Below are positions 26,898 through 36,983 of a stretch of 64,000 nucleotides of DNA, one piece after another (position 1 is the first letter of the stretch; each line of letters starts with the position of its first letter). The stretch is taken from positions 62,001-126,000 of the forward strand of contig NZ_ANAH02000009.1 of the NCBI RefSeq assembly GCF_000335475.2, read 5' to 3'. Under the pieces are notes generated by a model that was not told where the DNA came from, ran no database searches, and saw only the letters and a list, made by a program, of their open reading frames with translations. The position numbers and the translations under genes were made by a program. The stretch is from Cystobacter fuscus DSM 2262. Lineage in GTDB: Bacteria > Myxococcota > Myxococcia > Myxococcales > Myxococcaceae.

Positions 26898-27206
26898 ATG
26901 TACGCAGTCATTCGCACGGGCGGCAAGCAGTACCGCGTGGCCGAGGGCGATGTGCTCCGGATCGAGAAGGTCTCGGGGGACGTTGGCGCCGAGGTGACCT
27001 TCAACGACGTCCTGTTGCTCGGTGGGTCCGACAGCCCGAAGGTGGGGCAGCCGACCGTGTCGGGCGCGAAGGTGCTGGGCAAGATCCTCGCCCAGGACAA
27101 GCACCGCAAGGTGCTGCACTTCCGCAAGGAGAAGGAGGGCTGGACGCGCCGCCGCGGCCACCGTCAGCCCTACACCGAGGTCAAGGTCACCTCCATCTCC
27201 GGCTAG
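26898..27206 (+). CDS. rplU: Large ribosomal subunit protein bL21
   Basis: A 102-residue 23S-rRNA-binding protein. It begins [18 protein letters not shown] and contains the [19 protein letters not shown] and [14 protein letters not shown] blocks typical of L21. It heads the conserved rplU-rpmA-obgE order. An upstream in-frame start at 26811 is rejected because the family begins with MYA(V/I)I. Confidence 0.97.
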   Translation: MYAVIRTGGKQYRVAEGDVLRIEKVSGDVGAEVTFNDVLLLGGSDSPKVGQPTVSGAKVLGKILAQDKHRKVLHFRKEKEGWTRRRGHRQPYTEVKVTSISG

Positions 27207-27265
27207 TCCGGAACCCACATCCCGGAGCGCCTTGGGGCGCGCCGGCAGCCACAGGAATCAGTGTC

Positions 27266-27532
27266 ATGGCACATAAAAAGGGACAGGGTTCTTCCCGCAA
27301 CGGTCGCGACTCCAATCCGCAGTACCGCGGAGTGAAGGTGTACGCGGGCGAGACGGTGAGCGCGGGCAGCATCCTCGTGCGTCAGCTCGGTACGGTCATC
27401 CACCCGGGCGCCAACGTGAAGCTGGGGCGTGACTACACGCTCTTCGCCACGGTGGACGGGGTCGTGAAGTACGAGCGTCAGGGGCGGGACCGCAAGAAGG
27501 TCTCCGTCTATCCGGCCCAGGCGAGCGCCTGA
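27266..27532 (+). CDS. rpmA: Large ribosomal subunit protein bL27
   Basis: An 88-residue protein that begins [20 protein letters not shown], the conserved tail that reaches the peptidyl-transferase centre. No N-terminal cleavable extension is present, so it is the non-processed type. It follows rplU by 59 bases and precedes obgE. Confidence 0.97.
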   Translation: MAHKKGQGSSRNGRDSNPQYRGVKVYAGETVSAGSILVRQLGTVIHPGANVKLGRDYTLFATVDGVVKYERQGRDRKKVSVYPAQASA

Positions 27533-27666
27533 GTTCAGGCGTCGTCTGAAGTGGAGGCCCGCGACTGGCGGGTCTCCTGGCTGCCTCGCGAGCGGGTCGC
27601 TCCCGGTCCATGCGCCTCTGGGTGCTGGACGTGGAGGCGGCCCGTTCCGCGTTTCGAGGGTCTGGG

Positions 27667-29070
27667 ATGAAATTCGTTGATGAAGTCCGCATCCAGGTGA
27701 AGGCCGGGGACGGAGGTCACGGTGCCGTGGCCTTCCGCCGGGAGAAGTACATCGACCGTGGTGGCCCCAATGGCGGCGACGGGGGCAATGGCGGCTCGGT
27801 CATCTTCCAGGCCGATCCCCAGCTCACCACGCTGCTGGACTACCGGTATCAGCAGCACCACCGGGCCAAGAGCGGCGAAGGTGGCATGGGCAACGACTGC
27901 AACGGCCGCTCGGCGGAGGACCTGGTGCTCCGGGTGCCCGTGGGCACGCTCATCCGGGACGAGGACACCGGCGAGGTGCTGGCGGACTTCAATGATCCGG
28001 GCCAGAAGGTCGTGGTGTGCAAGGGCGGCCGGGGCGGCCTGGGCAACATGAACTTCGCCACCTCCACGCGGCAGACGCCGCGCTTCGCCCAGGACGGCAC
28101 GCCGGGCGAGGAGCGCACCCTGCGCCTGGAGCTCAAGCTGTTGGCGGACGTGGGGCTGTTGGGCTTTCCCAACGCGGGCAAGAGCACGCTCATCTCCATA
28201 GTGAGCCGGGCCCGTCCGAAGATCGCCAACTATCCGTTCACCACGCTCGTGCCCAACCTGGGCCTGGTCCAGTACAAGGACGGCCTGTCCTTCGTGATGG
28301 CGGACATCCCCGGCATCATCGAGGGCGCCAGCGAGGGCGTGGGTCTGGGGCACCAGTTCCTGCGGCACGTGGAGCGCTGCAAGGTGCTCATCCACCTGCT
28401 GGACATGGGCACGGAGACCGAGGATCGGGATCCGCTGCGCGACTTCGACACGCTCAACACGGAGCTGCGCAAGTACAGCGAGGAGCTCTCGCACAAGCCC
28501 CAGGTGGTGGCGCTCAACAAGCTGGATCTTCCACACGCGCTGGAGCGTCAGGAGTCCGTGACGCGCGAGCTGCAGCGGCGCGGCATCGCCGTGTTCCCCA
28601 TCTCGTGCGCCACGGGCCTGGGCATGCAGCCGCTGCTGGACACGGTGGCCGAGGTGCTCTTCACCGGCCGCACGGACAAGTTGCAAGTGGAGAGGCCGCC
28701 GGCGCCTCGGGCGGAGAAGAAGGTCAGCGCGAAGGTCGCCAGGAAGGCCCCGGCTCGCGAGGCGCCCGTGAAGAAGGCGGCGGCCGCGAAGAAGGCCACG
28801 AAGACGGCCTCCGCCAAGAAGGCGCCCGTGAAGAAGGCGGCGGCGAAGAAGGCTCCGGCCAAGAAGGGCGCCGTGAAGAAGGTGGCGGCGAAGAAGGCTC
28901 CGGCCCGGAAGGCGCCCGCGAAGAAGGCGGCGGCGAAGAAGGCTCCGGCCAAGAAGGGCGCCGTGAAGAAGGTGGCGGCGAAGAAGGCGCCCGTGAAGAA
29001 GGCGGCGGCGCGGACGGTCCGGAGCGGGGCGGGCAAGGCGTCTGGAGCGGCTCGCCGCCGGAGGGCCTGA
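27667..29070 (+). CDS. obgE: GTPase ObgE with histone-H1-like C-terminal tail
   Basis: A 467-residue GTPase for late 50S assembly and stress control. The glycine-rich Obg fold occupies residues 1-158 (MKFVDEVRIQVKAGDGG start), and the G domain has GFPNAGKS at 165-172, DIPGII, and NKLD near 284. From about residue 345 the usual OCT domain is replaced by a 120-residue tail made of KKAPAKK-type Lys/Ala/Pro repeats, ending in a run of arginines. Within it a 68-bp segment is repeated perfectly with a 90-bp period (28831-28898 and 28921-28988). The tail would bind nucleic acid non-specifically. ATG 27667 matches the family start. Confidence 0.95.
   Translation: MKFVDEVRIQVKAGDGGHGAVAFRREKYIDRGGPNGGDGGNGGSVIFQADPQLTTLLDYRYQQHHRAKSGEGGMGNDCNGRSAEDLVLRVPVGTLIRDEDTGEVLADFNDPGQKVVVCKGGRGGLGNMNFATSTRQTPRFAQDGTPGEERTLRLELKLLADVGLLGFPNAGKSTLISIVSRARPKIANYPFTTLVPNLGLVQYKDGLSFVMADIPGIIEGASEGVGLGHQFLRHVERCKVLIHLLDMGTETEDRDPLRDFDTLNTELRKYSEELSHKPQVVALNKLDLPHALERQESVTRELQRRGIAVFPISCATGLGMQPLLDTVAEVLFTGRTDKLQVERPPAPRAEKKVSAKVARKAPAREAPVKKAAAAKKATKTASAKKAPVKKAAAKKAPAKKGAVKKVAAKKAPARKAPAKKAAAKKAPAKKGAVKKVAAKKAPVKKAAARTVRSGAGKASGAARRRRA
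28831..28988 (+). repeat. 90-bp-period tandem repeat in obgE tail
   Basis: Two copies of a 68-bp sequence are identical at 28831-28898 and 28921-28988, spaced 90 bp apart, with near-identity just before each. They encode Lys/Ala/Pro units of the ObgE tail. The low third-position variation suggests recent duplication, and the copy number may vary between strains. Confidence 0.85.
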
Positions 29071-29074
29071 CGCG

Positions 29075-29764
29075 ATGGCGGGCGGAGGTCCTCGTTACGA
29101 GAAGCTCGACAGGGCGCCGATCGATCCGGAGTCGCTCCTGCTCGACGTGCGCAAGGAGAAGATCGACAAGGTCATCTCCCAGCGCACGCGCACCTTCACC
29201 ATCGTGTTGGATCGGCTGGAGGACAGCTTCAACATGGCGGCGGTGATGCGCACCTGCGAGGCCAATGGCCTCCAGGAGGTGCATGTCATCGTCAACCCGG
29301 CGGCGCCCTTCATGCCCAACTCGCGGGTGGCCCAGGGCTGCGACAAGTGGCTCGACGTGAAGATCTACCGGGACTTCGCCTCGTGCCGCGCGGCCCTCAA
29401 GGCGCGGGGTTTCTCCCTGTACGCGTCCGCCATCCGCGAGGACGCCACCAGCCTGTACTCCATGCGCTTCGACTCGAAGATCGCGCTCATCTTCGGCAAC
29501 GAGCGTGATGGCGTGAGCCCGGAGGTCCTGGCGGGCTCGGATGGGACGTTCTGGATTCCCATGCGCGGCTTCAGCCAGAGCCTCAACATCTCGGCGGCGG
29601 CGTCGGCGTGCGTCACCCGGGCGATCTCCTGGCGCGAGGAGCACCTCGGACGTGTGGGCGATCTGACGGAAGGCGAGGCGCAGGAACTGCGCGAGCGCTT
29701 CTATGTGCTCGCCGTGAAACAACGGAAGAAGATCTTCAAGAAGGCGCCTCCGTCCTCGCCTTGA
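29075..29764 (+). CDS. TrmH/SpoU-family RNA 2'-O-methyltransferase
   Basis: A 229-residue SPOUT-fold enzyme. The family motifs are visible: NMAAVMRTCEANG (motif 1), LIFGNERDGVSPEVL (motif 2), and the knot-forming IPMRGFSQSLNISAAAS (motif 3). Together they give a SAM-dependent ribose methyltransferase, most like TrmH, which methylates Gm18 of tRNA; the exact target is inferred. It starts four bases after obgE stops. Confidence 0.93.
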   Translation: MAGGGPRYEKLDRAPIDPESLLLDVRKEKIDKVISQRTRTFTIVLDRLEDSFNMAAVMRTCEANGLQEVHVIVNPAAPFMPNSRVAQGCDKWLDVKIYRDFASCRAALKARGFSLYASAIREDATSLYSMRFDSKIALIFGNERDGVSPEVLAGSDGTFWIPMRGFSQSLNISAAASACVTRAISWREEHLGRVGDLTEGEAQELRERFYVLAVKQRKKIFKKAPPSSP

Positions 29765-29845
29765 ATGCCCGTCCGGGGCGACCCGTCGACAGGAACAGAT
29801 GCATCCCGTGGGCGTTCCCGCCCACCCAAGGAGAGAGCTTCGACC

Positions 29846-30595
29846 ATGCACCTGCAGACGCTGCTCATGACCCTGCTCGCCGCCCCGGTGACCCCTGCGC
29901 CGGCCACGGCCCCCGCACCCAAGGCGGCCGTCCAGGCGCCCGCCCAGCAGGCGGCCGCTCCCGCCGCGGCGCCCAAGGCGCCCGAGAAGAAGGCGATGAC
30001 TCCCGAGGTGAAGGACCTGGTGGAGCGGATGCAGGCCTTCTACGAGAAGACGCAGGACTTCTCGTCCGACTTCAAGCAGGACTACAAGTACAAGGCCCTG
30101 CGGCGCACCCAGTCCTCGTCGGGCACGGTCATCTACAAGAAGCCCGGCCTGATGCGTTGGGAGTACGAGAAGCCCTCCAAGCGCACCTTCGTGCTGGCGG
30201 GCGAGAAGGTGTACGCGCACGACCCCGAGGCCCAGACGTTGAGCGTGGGCCGGATCGACACGAGCCAGCTGTCCGCCTCGGTGACGTTCCTCTTCGGCAA
30301 GGGACGGCTCGCGGACGAGTTCACCATCACCAAGGGCGAGTGCAAGGACTGCAAGGGCACGCTGCTGGTGTTGGACCCGGCCAAGACGGAGCCTCGCTTC
30401 CGCCAGGTGCGCCTGGAGGTGGATCCCAAGACGGCGCAGGTGCTCAAGAGCACCGTGGTGGATCCGGACGGCAGCGAGAACGCCATCGCCTTCCTCAACC
30501 TGAAGACGAACGTGGGCATCGACGAGGCGCGCTTCAAGATCAACCCGCCCGAGGGCACGCGCATCGACGATCTCTCCAAGATGATGCCCAAGTAG
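29846..30595 (+). CDS. lolA: LolA-family outer-membrane lipoprotein carrier protein
   Basis: About 249 residues. A hydrophobic N-terminus (MHLQTLLMTLLAAPV) is followed by an Ala/Pro-rich linker of about 40 residues and then the LolA-like half-barrel: DFSSDFKQDYKY, GTVIYKKPGLMRWEYE, and a concave beta-sheet. LolA carries lipoproteins from LolCDE to the outer membrane. The linker is long for the family and could anchor the protein. It begins 81 bases after the methyltransferase gene. Confidence 0.88.
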   Translation: MHLQTLLMTLLAAPVTPAPATAPAPKAAVQAPAQQAAAPAAAPKAPEKKAMTPEVKDLVERMQAFYEKTQDFSSDFKQDYKYKALRRTQSSSGTVIYKKPGLMRWEYEKPSKRTFVLAGEKVYAHDPEAQTLSVGRIDTSQLSASVTFLFGKGRLADEFTITKGECKDCKGTLLVLDPAKTEPRFRQVRLEVDPKTAQVLKSTVVDPDGSENAIAFLNLKTNVGIDEARFKINPPEGTRIDDLSKMMPK

Positions 30596-30601
30596 CCCAC
30601 C

Positions 30602-32053
30602 ATGGCACGCGCACGTCTCGCGGCCCTGTCGCTGCTGCTCGCCGGCTGTCACCAGGCCGCTCGGCCCGTCGCCACCGAGACGCCGGGCACCCTCGTGGGC
30701 CAGACGCTGCCCCTGTTGCCCTCGCCCCACCTGCGGCTGGTGGTGGAAGGGCACTTGAATGGCCGCGCGATGCCGGTGGTGCTGGACGTGGCCCGCGCGC
30801 TCTCCGCGGTGTCCTCGGGGTGCTGGGATGAGAAGCGGCCCGTGCCCCCCGTCACGGGCATGGCGCGCGTACCGGATGTCTACGCCAGCCTCGGGGGCCT
30901 GCGCGACTGGCCCCTGGTGCGCGTCTCGGGGCTGCGCGTGGGCGGCGTCCTCCTGGGTCCTCGCGGCATGGGCCTCACCGGGGAGCAGGCCTGCGCGGTG
31001 ACGCTCGGGGCGGATCTGCTGGCGCCCTATGCCTTCACGGTGGATCCCCTGCGCCGGGAGGTCTCCTTCGAGAAGACCCGTCCCCGCGATGCCTGGCTGG
31101 CCGAGGCCGCCTCCGCCGGACCCGAGTCGGTCGAGGAGGTGCAGGTGCTCGAACTGACCCGCGAACCCGTGGGGGACTGGCCGCTGCTGGCGGCGCGGGT
31201 GACGCAGGGCGAGTCCGTCCTCACGGGACCCTTCGTGCTGGGCACGCGTGAGCCCTTCTCGCGGCTCGCCCTGGGGCCCGCGGAGGCGCAGGGGCTGCAT
31301 GGCCTGGAGACCACGGCCGGACTGCCCCCGAGGGCCTTCCTGGTGGACGGGGTGGAGGTGTCCTCGGGCGTGGGCGTGGCGCCGCTGGTGGTGGAGGCCG
31401 GGGTGGGGTGGAAGAACCCGACGACGCTGGGCCGCCTGGGCGCGGACGTGTGGGGCCGCTTCCGCGCCACGGTGGACGTGCAGGGCAGCACGCTGGTGCT
31501 GCGGCGGCCCCGCGTGGTGAGTGTCGAGGGCCATCAGCGCTGTGTGCGTCCGGGGGCCTCGGCCTCGCCGGAGGAGCCTCGCGAGGAGGCGTGTTTCGCG
31601 CTGCACGTGCGGCGGGGCGCGGGAGAGCGCACGGCCGTCACGGGGGCGGTGTTCCGGGATCTCCCCGGCGGCGGGCGGGTGCACCTGGAGCCGCTGGGCG
31701 AGGATGGCAAGCCCCTGTCGCTGGAGTGCCAGGTGGGGTTCTCGTTCCCGCCCACCAGCCGAGGCGTGACGACGCAGCACCTGGTGCCGTGGCCGAAGCT
31801 GGCGCAGTCCATGCCCGAGTGCGCGGAGGCCTTGCGGTCCGTGCGCGGCTACGCCCTGGCGCTCTTCGAGGAAGGGCCCGTCGCCGAGTGCCCCAACGCA
31901 TGTGTCTTCGTGCACCAGCCGAGCACCCGGCGCACCGTGTGCGAGTGCCAGCCCACGCCCCTGGGCGACGGGGCCGTGGTGCTCCAGCGGAGCAACATCC
32001 CCAAGCCGCCGACGAAGAGAGAGCGCGAGCTGGAGCCCGAGGATCCCCACTGA
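30602..32053 (+). CDS. Secreted lipoprotein with retropepsin-like pattern
   Basis: A 483-residue protein with an N-terminal hydrophobic stretch ending LLLAGCHQ, a good lipoprotein cleavage site. The mature N-terminal part contains MPVVLDVARALSAV and, later, VTLGADLLAPYAF and GRLGADVWGRF, hydrophobic-D and GAD motifs reminiscent of retropepsin-like aspartyl domains, although the canonical DTG/DSG triplet is absent, so protease activity is doubtful. Several cysteines near the end could form disulfides. It follows lolA by six bases, which ties it to the outer-membrane lipoprotein pathway. Confidence 0.8.
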   Translation: MARARLAALSLLLAGCHQAARPVATETPGTLVGQTLPLLPSPHLRLVVEGHLNGRAMPVVLDVARALSAVSSGCWDEKRPVPPVTGMARVPDVYASLGGLRDWPLVRVSGLRVGGVLLGPRGMGLTGEQACAVTLGADLLAPYAFTVDPLRREVSFEKTRPRDAWLAEAASAGPESVEEVQVLELTREPVGDWPLLAARVTQGESVLTGPFVLGTREPFSRLALGPAEAQGLHGLETTAGLPPRAFLVDGVEVSSGVGVAPLVVEAGVGWKNPTTLGRLGADVWGRFRATVDVQGSTLVLRRPRVVSVEGHQRCVRPGASASPEEPREEACFALHVRRGAGERTAVTGAVFRDLPGGGRVHLEPLGEDGKPLSLECQVGFSFPPTSRGVTTQHLVPWPKLAQSMPECAEALRSVRGYALALFEEGPVAECPNACVFVHQPSTRRTVCECQPTPLGDGAVVLQRSNIPKPPTKRERELEPEDPH

Positions 32054-32073
32054 CGCCGCCTCGAGGGGCGGCG
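32054..32073 (+). terminator. Hairpin between convergent operons
   Basis: A 7-base perfect stem (CGCCGCC at 32054-32060, GGCGGCG at 32067-32073) with a six-base loop lies directly after the lipoprotein stop and before the end of rimO. It can act on both strands; there is no U-run. Confidence 0.5.
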
Positions 32074-32093
32074 CCGGGTCTCACTCGGGGCGG

Positions 32094-33503
32094 TTAGCGC
32101 GGAGCCGCCGCTACCGGCAGCGGGAAGGACTCGCGGGGCTTGAGCACCCGATCCTTGGGGTTGGGCCGCTCGACCACCTTGCCCACCAGGTCGTAGTCGT
32201 GCGCCTCGGTGATCTCCAGGGTGACGAACTCGCCCGGGTAGGCGAGGCCATCGTTGATGTACACCTGCCCGTCGATCTCCGGCGCCTGACCCTCGTGGCG
32301 GCCCACCAGCAGGTGCTCGGACTCCTCGCTGGGGCCCTCCACCAGGACTTCAATGCGCTGGCCCACGAGCTTCTTGTTCTGCTCGCGGTTGATGCGCTTC
32401 TGGATGGCCATCACCTCGCGCCAGCGCCGCTCGATGGTCTGCTTGGGCACCTTGTCCGCGTAGTCGTACGCCGCGGTGCCTTCCTCGTCCGAGTACTGGA
32501 ACACGCCCAGCCGCTCGAAGCGCTGCTCCTTCACGAACTCCTTGAGCAGCTCGAAGTCCTCTTCCGTCTCGCCCGGCAGGCCGACGATCATCGAGGTGCG
32601 CATCACCAGCCCCGGCACCCGGGCGCGCAGCTTGACGAGCAGCTCCTTGAGGAACTTCGAGTCCCGGCCACGCTTCATCGACAGGAGCAGCTTGTCGCTC
32701 GCGTGCTGCAGCGGCATGTCCAGATAGCGGGCGATCTTCTTCTCCGTGGCCATCAGCTCGATGAGCTCGTCGGTGAAGACGCGCGGGTAGGCGTAGTGCA
32801 GGCGGATCCACTTCACGTCCACCTTCACCAGCTCGCGCAGCAAGTCGTGCAGCTTGGGGCGGCCCGGCAGATCGTGCCCGTAGGCCGTCAAGTCCTGCGC
32901 CACCAGGTTGAGCTCCTGCACGCCCGAGTCCGCGAGCTTGCGCGCCTCGGCGACCACGTCCTCGATGGTGCGCGAGCGCTGGCCGCCGCGCAGCGTGGGG
33001 ATGATGCAGAAGGCACACGCGTTGTCGCAGCCCTCGGAGATCTTCAGATAGGCCGTGTACGACGGCATCGAGTTCTCACGCGGCGTCTGCGCGTTGTGGA
33101 TGTAGTCCGGGTCCGGAATCACCTGACGGGGGCTGGCCTCGGCGGCGAGCAGGTCGCCGATCTGCGCGTAGGCGCTGGTGCCGAGGAAGTGGTCCACCTC
33201 GGGCATCTCCTTGGAGAGCTCGGCGCCGTAGCGCTGCGACAGACAGCCGGTGACCACGAGCGTGCTGCACGCCCCCGTCTTCTTCAGCTCGGCCATCTCG
33301 AGGATGGAGTCCACGGACTCCTGCTTGGCGGGGCCGATGAAGGCGCAGGTGTTGACGACGATGACCTCGGCGACGCTGGGATCCTGCACCAGCGAATACC
33401 CCCGCTGCTTGAGGGTGCCGAGCATCACCTCGGAGTCCACCCGGTTCTTCGGGCAGCCGAGGGTCATCATGTAGAGATTCTTGTTTTCAGAAGGGGCGTG
33501 CAC
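32094..33503 (-). CDS. rimO: Ribosomal protein uS12 methylthiotransferase RimO
   Basis: A 469-residue bifunctional radical-SAM enzyme that methylthiolates Asp of ribosomal protein S12. The N-terminal UPF0004 domain has Cys17 (TLGCPKN), Cys53 (NTCAF) and Cys87 for the auxiliary cluster; the radical SAM motif CDNACAFC has Cys159, Cys163 and Cys166. A TRAM domain ends the protein. The [12 protein letters not shown] opening is typical of RimO rather than MiaB. GTG 33503 has an AGGAG site five bases upstream and begins seven bases after the preceding gene stops. Confidence 0.95.
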   Translation of the reverse strand: MHAPSENKNLYMMTLGCPKNRVDSEVMLGTLKQRGYSLVQDPSVAEVIVVNTCAFIGPAKQESVDSILEMAELKKTGACSTLVVTGCLSQRYGAELSKEMPEVDHFLGTSAYAQIGDLLAAEASPRQVIPDPDYIHNAQTPRENSMPSYTAYLKISEGCDNACAFCIIPTLRGGQRSRTIEDVVAEARKLADSGVQELNLVAQDLTAYGHDLPGRPKLHDLLRELVKVDVKWIRLHYAYPRVFTDELIELMATEKKIARYLDMPLQHASDKLLLSMKRGRDSKFLKELLVKLRARVPGLVMRTSMIVGLPGETEEDFELLKEFVKEQRFERLGVFQYSDEEGTAAYDYADKVPKQTIERRWREVMAIQKRINREQNKKLVGQRIEVLVEGPSEESEHLLVGRHEGQAPEIDGQVYINDGLAYPGEFVTLEITEAHDYDLVGKVVERPNPKDRVLKPRESFPLPVAAAPR

Positions 33504-33510
33504 GGGACTC

Positions 33511-34623
33511 CTACCGCATTCCAAGTTCGGTCCGCTCGAAGTGATCCTCACTCCAGGCGAAGTTGACGGTCGGGCCGTTCGAGTAGCTGATGCTCAACGA
33601 GCCCGTTTCATCCAATTCCAGGGACGTGGCACGTCCCAGGGCGCAGGTGGCGGCCGGCCACTCGAGCACCCGCTGCGCCGTCTTTCCCTTCACCAGGTAG
33701 ACCCCCAGGCGCAACTCCTTCTCCGAGTCACAGGTGCCTCCGGCGTAGGGGTTCACCCCCGAGAGCACCAGCACGAGGGGCTTGCCCCCGGGCAGGGTGA
33801 GCGTCTCCGGGACATTCACCCCGGCCTCGCTCGCCTTGAACGGCCGGGGGGCGACGAGGGATTCCAGCGAAGCGGGCGTCAGGGGTGCGTCTGCCTCCAC
33901 CCAGGACGGGTAGTGGAGCACGCCGTAGCCGAGCCAGCCTCCCGCGCGGCCTTCCAGCCCCGTCACGCCCTCGGGCGGCTTGAGCTTGAGGCCCCTGCGG
34001 AACTCCTCCGGCAGCCGGAGCACCTCGCCCACCATGCCGCCGCTCTTGCAGTTGGAGACGGCGGGCGGCTGGGCGCCGGTGTCCACGTCGTCGTAGGTGA
34101 GGCACAGGTCGAGGTTGAGCGCGTCCACGGCGGGAATGCGCGGCAGGGCCCGGGCGGGGATGGCCACCTCGAAGACGAGCCGGTCGTCCTGGCGCTGCAC
34201 GCCCACGTCCACCAGCTTCTGGGCGAACGCGGAGGTGCCGCTGTCGGGCGGCGAGGCGCGCTTGCCGTCGAAGGCGAAGCGGAAGACATGGCCGCTCGCG
34301 GTGGCGCCCGCGTCCGGGAAGAAGAGGGTGAGGGTGAGCACATCCCCGGACTGGGGCTGATCATCCGTGGCCTCCACGCCCACGTAGAGCGTCTCCTTGC
34401 GCCAGCCCACGCGCGCGGTGAACGACGCGCTCGCGGCCGGGTCCGCCGGGGACTTGAGGGTGAGCGTGGCGGGGAGGTCCTTGAGGTTGCCGTCCAGCTT
34501 GGGCTCGCGGCCGAGCGCGGGCACCGCCTTCACCTGGCGCGGCTTGGGCTCGGAGGACTCCTGGGCGGCGGCCGACAGGGGGCACAGCGCCGCGATCACG
34601 GCGGACACGAGGAGGGGGCGCAT
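33511..34623 (-). CDS. Secreted protein with CBM9-like (DOMON) domain
   Basis: A 370-residue exported protein with a signal peptide at residues 1-20 (CPLSAAAQ). Residues about 35-180 match the CBM9-like sandwich found in carbohydrate-binding and haem-binding domains: [27 protein letters not shown], and [12 protein letters not shown]. The C-terminal half is a separate beta-rich region with two cysteines. The ligand is unknown. It lies in a four-gene operon, four bases downstream of yajQ and seven bases upstream of rimO. Confidence 0.85.
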   Translation of the reverse strand: MRPLLVSAVIAALCPLSAAAQESSEPKPRQVKAVPALGREPKLDGNLKDLPATLTLKSPADPAASASFTARVGWRKETLYVGVEATDDQPQSGDVLTLTLFFPDAGATASGHVFRFAFDGKRASPPDSGTSAFAQKLVDVGVQRQDDRLVFEVAIPARALPRIPAVDALNLDLCLTYDDVDTGAQPPAVSNCKSGGMVGEVLRLPEEFRRGLKLKPPEGVTGLEGRAGGWLGYGVLHYPSWVEADAPLTPASLESLVAPRPFKASEAGVNVPETLTLPGGKPLVLVLSGVNPYAGGTCDSEKELRLGVYLVKGKTAQRVLEWPAATCALGRATSLELDETGSLSISYSNGPTVNFAWSEDHFERTELGMR

Positions 34624-34627
34624 GGCG

Positions 34628-35125
34628 TCAGTCCCGGAAATTGGTGAACTGCATGTCCAGCTTCAGCCGATCCGCCTCGCGGCGGAACAGGGCGATGGCC
34701 TCCTGGAGGTCATCTCGGTTCTTGCCCGTCACCCGGAGCTGGTCCGCCTGGATGGAGCCCTGCACCTTCATCTTGGAGTCCTTGAGCAGCTTCACCAGCT
34801 CCTTGGACTTCTCCACGGGGATGCCCTGCTGCAGCTTGATGAGCTGCTTGCAGTTGGACAGGCCCGTCTTCTCGATGGGCTCGTACTCCAACGCCAGCAG
34901 GGAGATGCCGCGCTTGGCGAGCTTGGCCAGGAGCACTTCCTTGGCCGTCTGCACCCGGTCCTCGGTGTTGGCCTTCACCGTGAGCGACGTCTTGTCGGGG
35001 GCCAGCACGATGTCCGCCTGGGCGCCCTGGAAGTCGTAGCGCGTGGTGATTTCCTTCTTGGCCTGATTGACCGCGTTGTCGAGCTCGGCAAGGTCGATTT
35101 TGGAGACGACGTCGAAGGATGGCAT
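34628..35125 (-). CDS. yajQ: YajQ-family nucleotide-binding protein
   Basis: A 165-residue protein of two ferredoxin-like repeats. It begins MPSFDVVSKIDLAELDNAV and ends DMQFTNFRD, as expected for YajQ. Members bind cyclic di-GMP or nucleotides and in some bacteria act with a transcription factor. The gene lies 15 bases downstream of rnj in the same operon. Confidence 0.95.
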   Translation of the reverse strand: MPSFDVVSKIDLAELDNAVNQAKKEITTRYDFQGAQADIVLAPDKTSLTVKANTEDRVQTAKEVLLAKLAKRGISLLALEYEPIEKTGLSNCKQLIKLQQGIPVEKSKELVKLLKDSKMKVQGSIQADQLRVTGKNRDDLQEAIALFRREADRLKLDMQFTNFRD

Positions 35126-35140
35126 GGCTGGGGCCGCTTA

Positions 35141-36784
35141 TCACACCTTGAGGACCATCGGCACCACCACCGGCCGCTTGGTGCTGTGGAGCCGGAAGGC
35201 CCGCCGCACCGCCTTCACCAGCTCCTCCCTCACCCGGGCGTCGTCCCCTCTCAGCTCCCGTGACATCTCCAGGAAGAAGCCCCGGGCGTCCTCCGCCACC
35301 CGCGCGAGCAGCACCTGCTCGTCCAGGTTGAGCCCCTGCGACGTGAGCTGGGGGCCCGTCAGCACGTTGAGGCTCGCCCGCTCGATGACGAGCGCCGCCA
35401 CGATGATGCCCGTCTCGGCCAGCCGGGTGCGCTCCTGGAGGACCTCCGGCGTCACCTGCCCCTGGCCGAAGCGATCCCGGTAGATGCGCCCGGTGGGCAC
35501 ACTGCCGGCGAAATGCCCCCGGCCCTCCTCGAACGCGAGCAGGTCCCCATCCTGCGCCAGCAGGAGCCGCTCGGGGGCGAGCCCACACTCCCTCGCCGTG
35601 GTCAGATGTCGGTGCAGGTGGTGGTACTCCCCATGGATGGGGACGAAGTTCTTCGGGCGCACCAGCTCCAGCACGCGCCTCTGCTGGGGCTGGCTCGCGT
35701 GGCCGGACACGTGCACTCCGGGCTCCAGCTCTGGGTAGACGACGCGGGCGCCGCGCCACAGGAGCTGATCGATGAGCCCGGACACGGCGCGCTCGTTGCC
35801 GGGGATGGCGCGGGCGCTCAGCACGACGAGGTCATCCGGACCCAGGCGCAGGGGGCCCTCTCCCGCGGCGAGCTGGGACAGTCCGGCGCGGGGCTCGGCC
35901 TGGGAGCCGGTGGCGAGCACCAGGGTGCGCTCGGGGGGGAGCACGGCGGCGTGCTCGAGCGGGACGAAGAGCGAGTCGGTGACGCCGGGCAGGTAGCCCA
36001 ACTCGCGCGCCATCTCGATGTTGCGCATCATGCTGCGGCCGAGCGGCACCACGCTGCGCTCGAGCTTCTGGGCGAGCTCCAGCACATGCCGCACGCGGTG
36101 CAGGTTGGAGGCGAACATGCCCACCACGATGCGGCCCTTCACGTCCCGGAAGAGCCGCTCGAAGGTGCGCTCCACGTCGCGCTCGCTGCCCGTCTCATGG
36201 GTGCGCTCGGAGTTGGTGGAATCGGACAGGAGACAGAGCACGCCCTCGTCTCCCAGCTCGCCCCAGCGCTCCAGGTCCGTGCGCAGGCCGTCGATGGGGT
36301 CTGGGTCCAACTTGAAGTCCCCGGTGTGGATGACGGGGCCCTCGGGGGTGCGGACGATGTAGCCCACGGCGTCGGGCACGGTATGGGTGACGCGGCAGGC
36401 CTCCACGGTGAAGTGGTTGCCCACGGGGAAGGGATGGCGCGGCTCGATCTCCCGCAGGTCCGCCTCCACGCCCAACTCGTGGAGCCGGTGGCGCAGCATG
36501 CCGAGCGTGAAGCGCGTGGCGTAGACGGGGACCTTCACCTCGTTCAGGAGGAAGGGCAGGGCGCCGATGTGGTCCTCATGGCCGTGGGTGAGCACGATGC
36601 CTTTGAGGAGCGAGGCGTTCTTTCGCAGGTGGGTGAAGTCCGGGACGATGACGTCCACGCCCTGATTGCCCACCGGCGGGAACATCAAGCCACAGTCGAT
36701 GAGAAGCATCTCCCCGCGGCAGGCGATGACCATCGCGTTGAGGCCAATCTCTCCGAGCCCACCCAGGGGGATGACGTGGAGCAT
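35141..36784 (-). CDS. rnj: Ribonuclease J
   Basis: A 547-residue metallo-beta-lactamase-fold RNase with 5'-3' exo- and endonuclease activity. The metal site HGHEDHIGA is at His67, His69, Asp71 and His72; further ligands appear in HTVPDAVGY and IHTGDFKLDP. The beta-CASP part has VSGHAS and the late IHGEYHHL motif. It opens the operon rnj-yajQ-CBM9 protein-rimO. The upstream gene is divergent across 199 bases. Confidence 0.96.
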   Translation of the reverse strand: MLHVIPLGGLGEIGLNAMVIACRGEMLLIDCGLMFPPVGNQGVDVIVPDFTHLRKNASLLKGIVLTHGHEDHIGALPFLLNEVKVPVYATRFTLGMLRHRLHELGVEADLREIEPRHPFPVGNHFTVEACRVTHTVPDAVGYIVRTPEGPVIHTGDFKLDPDPIDGLRTDLERWGELGDEGVLCLLSDSTNSERTHETGSERDVERTFERLFRDVKGRIVVGMFASNLHRVRHVLELAQKLERSVVPLGRSMMRNIEMARELGYLPGVTDSLFVPLEHAAVLPPERTLVLATGSQAEPRAGLSQLAAGEGPLRLGPDDLVVLSARAIPGNERAVSGLIDQLLWRGARVVYPELEPGVHVSGHASQPQQRRVLELVRPKNFVPIHGEYHHLHRHLTTARECGLAPERLLLAQDGDLLAFEEGRGHFAGSVPTGRIYRDRFGQGQVTPEVLQERTRLAETGIIVAALVIERASLNVLTGPQLTSQGLNLDEQVLLARVAEDARGFFLEMSRELRGDDARVREELVKAVRRAFRLHSTKRPVVVPMVLKV

Positions 36785-36983
36785 GTTCCTACATCATAAG
36801 AGCTGGGGGCCAGGCTGGCCGCAGGAATTTGCTCTCCCCCTTGCTCGGGGAACGAGCCCACTGCGGAGGGGAGGACTTCGAGGGACGGATGCCGTGACGC
36901 GCCCCTGGCGCTCCCTGGCGGGACGAAGTAGGCAGGCCGTGGACCGAGGCTCCGGAACGGGAGCCCCCGCGAAAGGACCCGCT

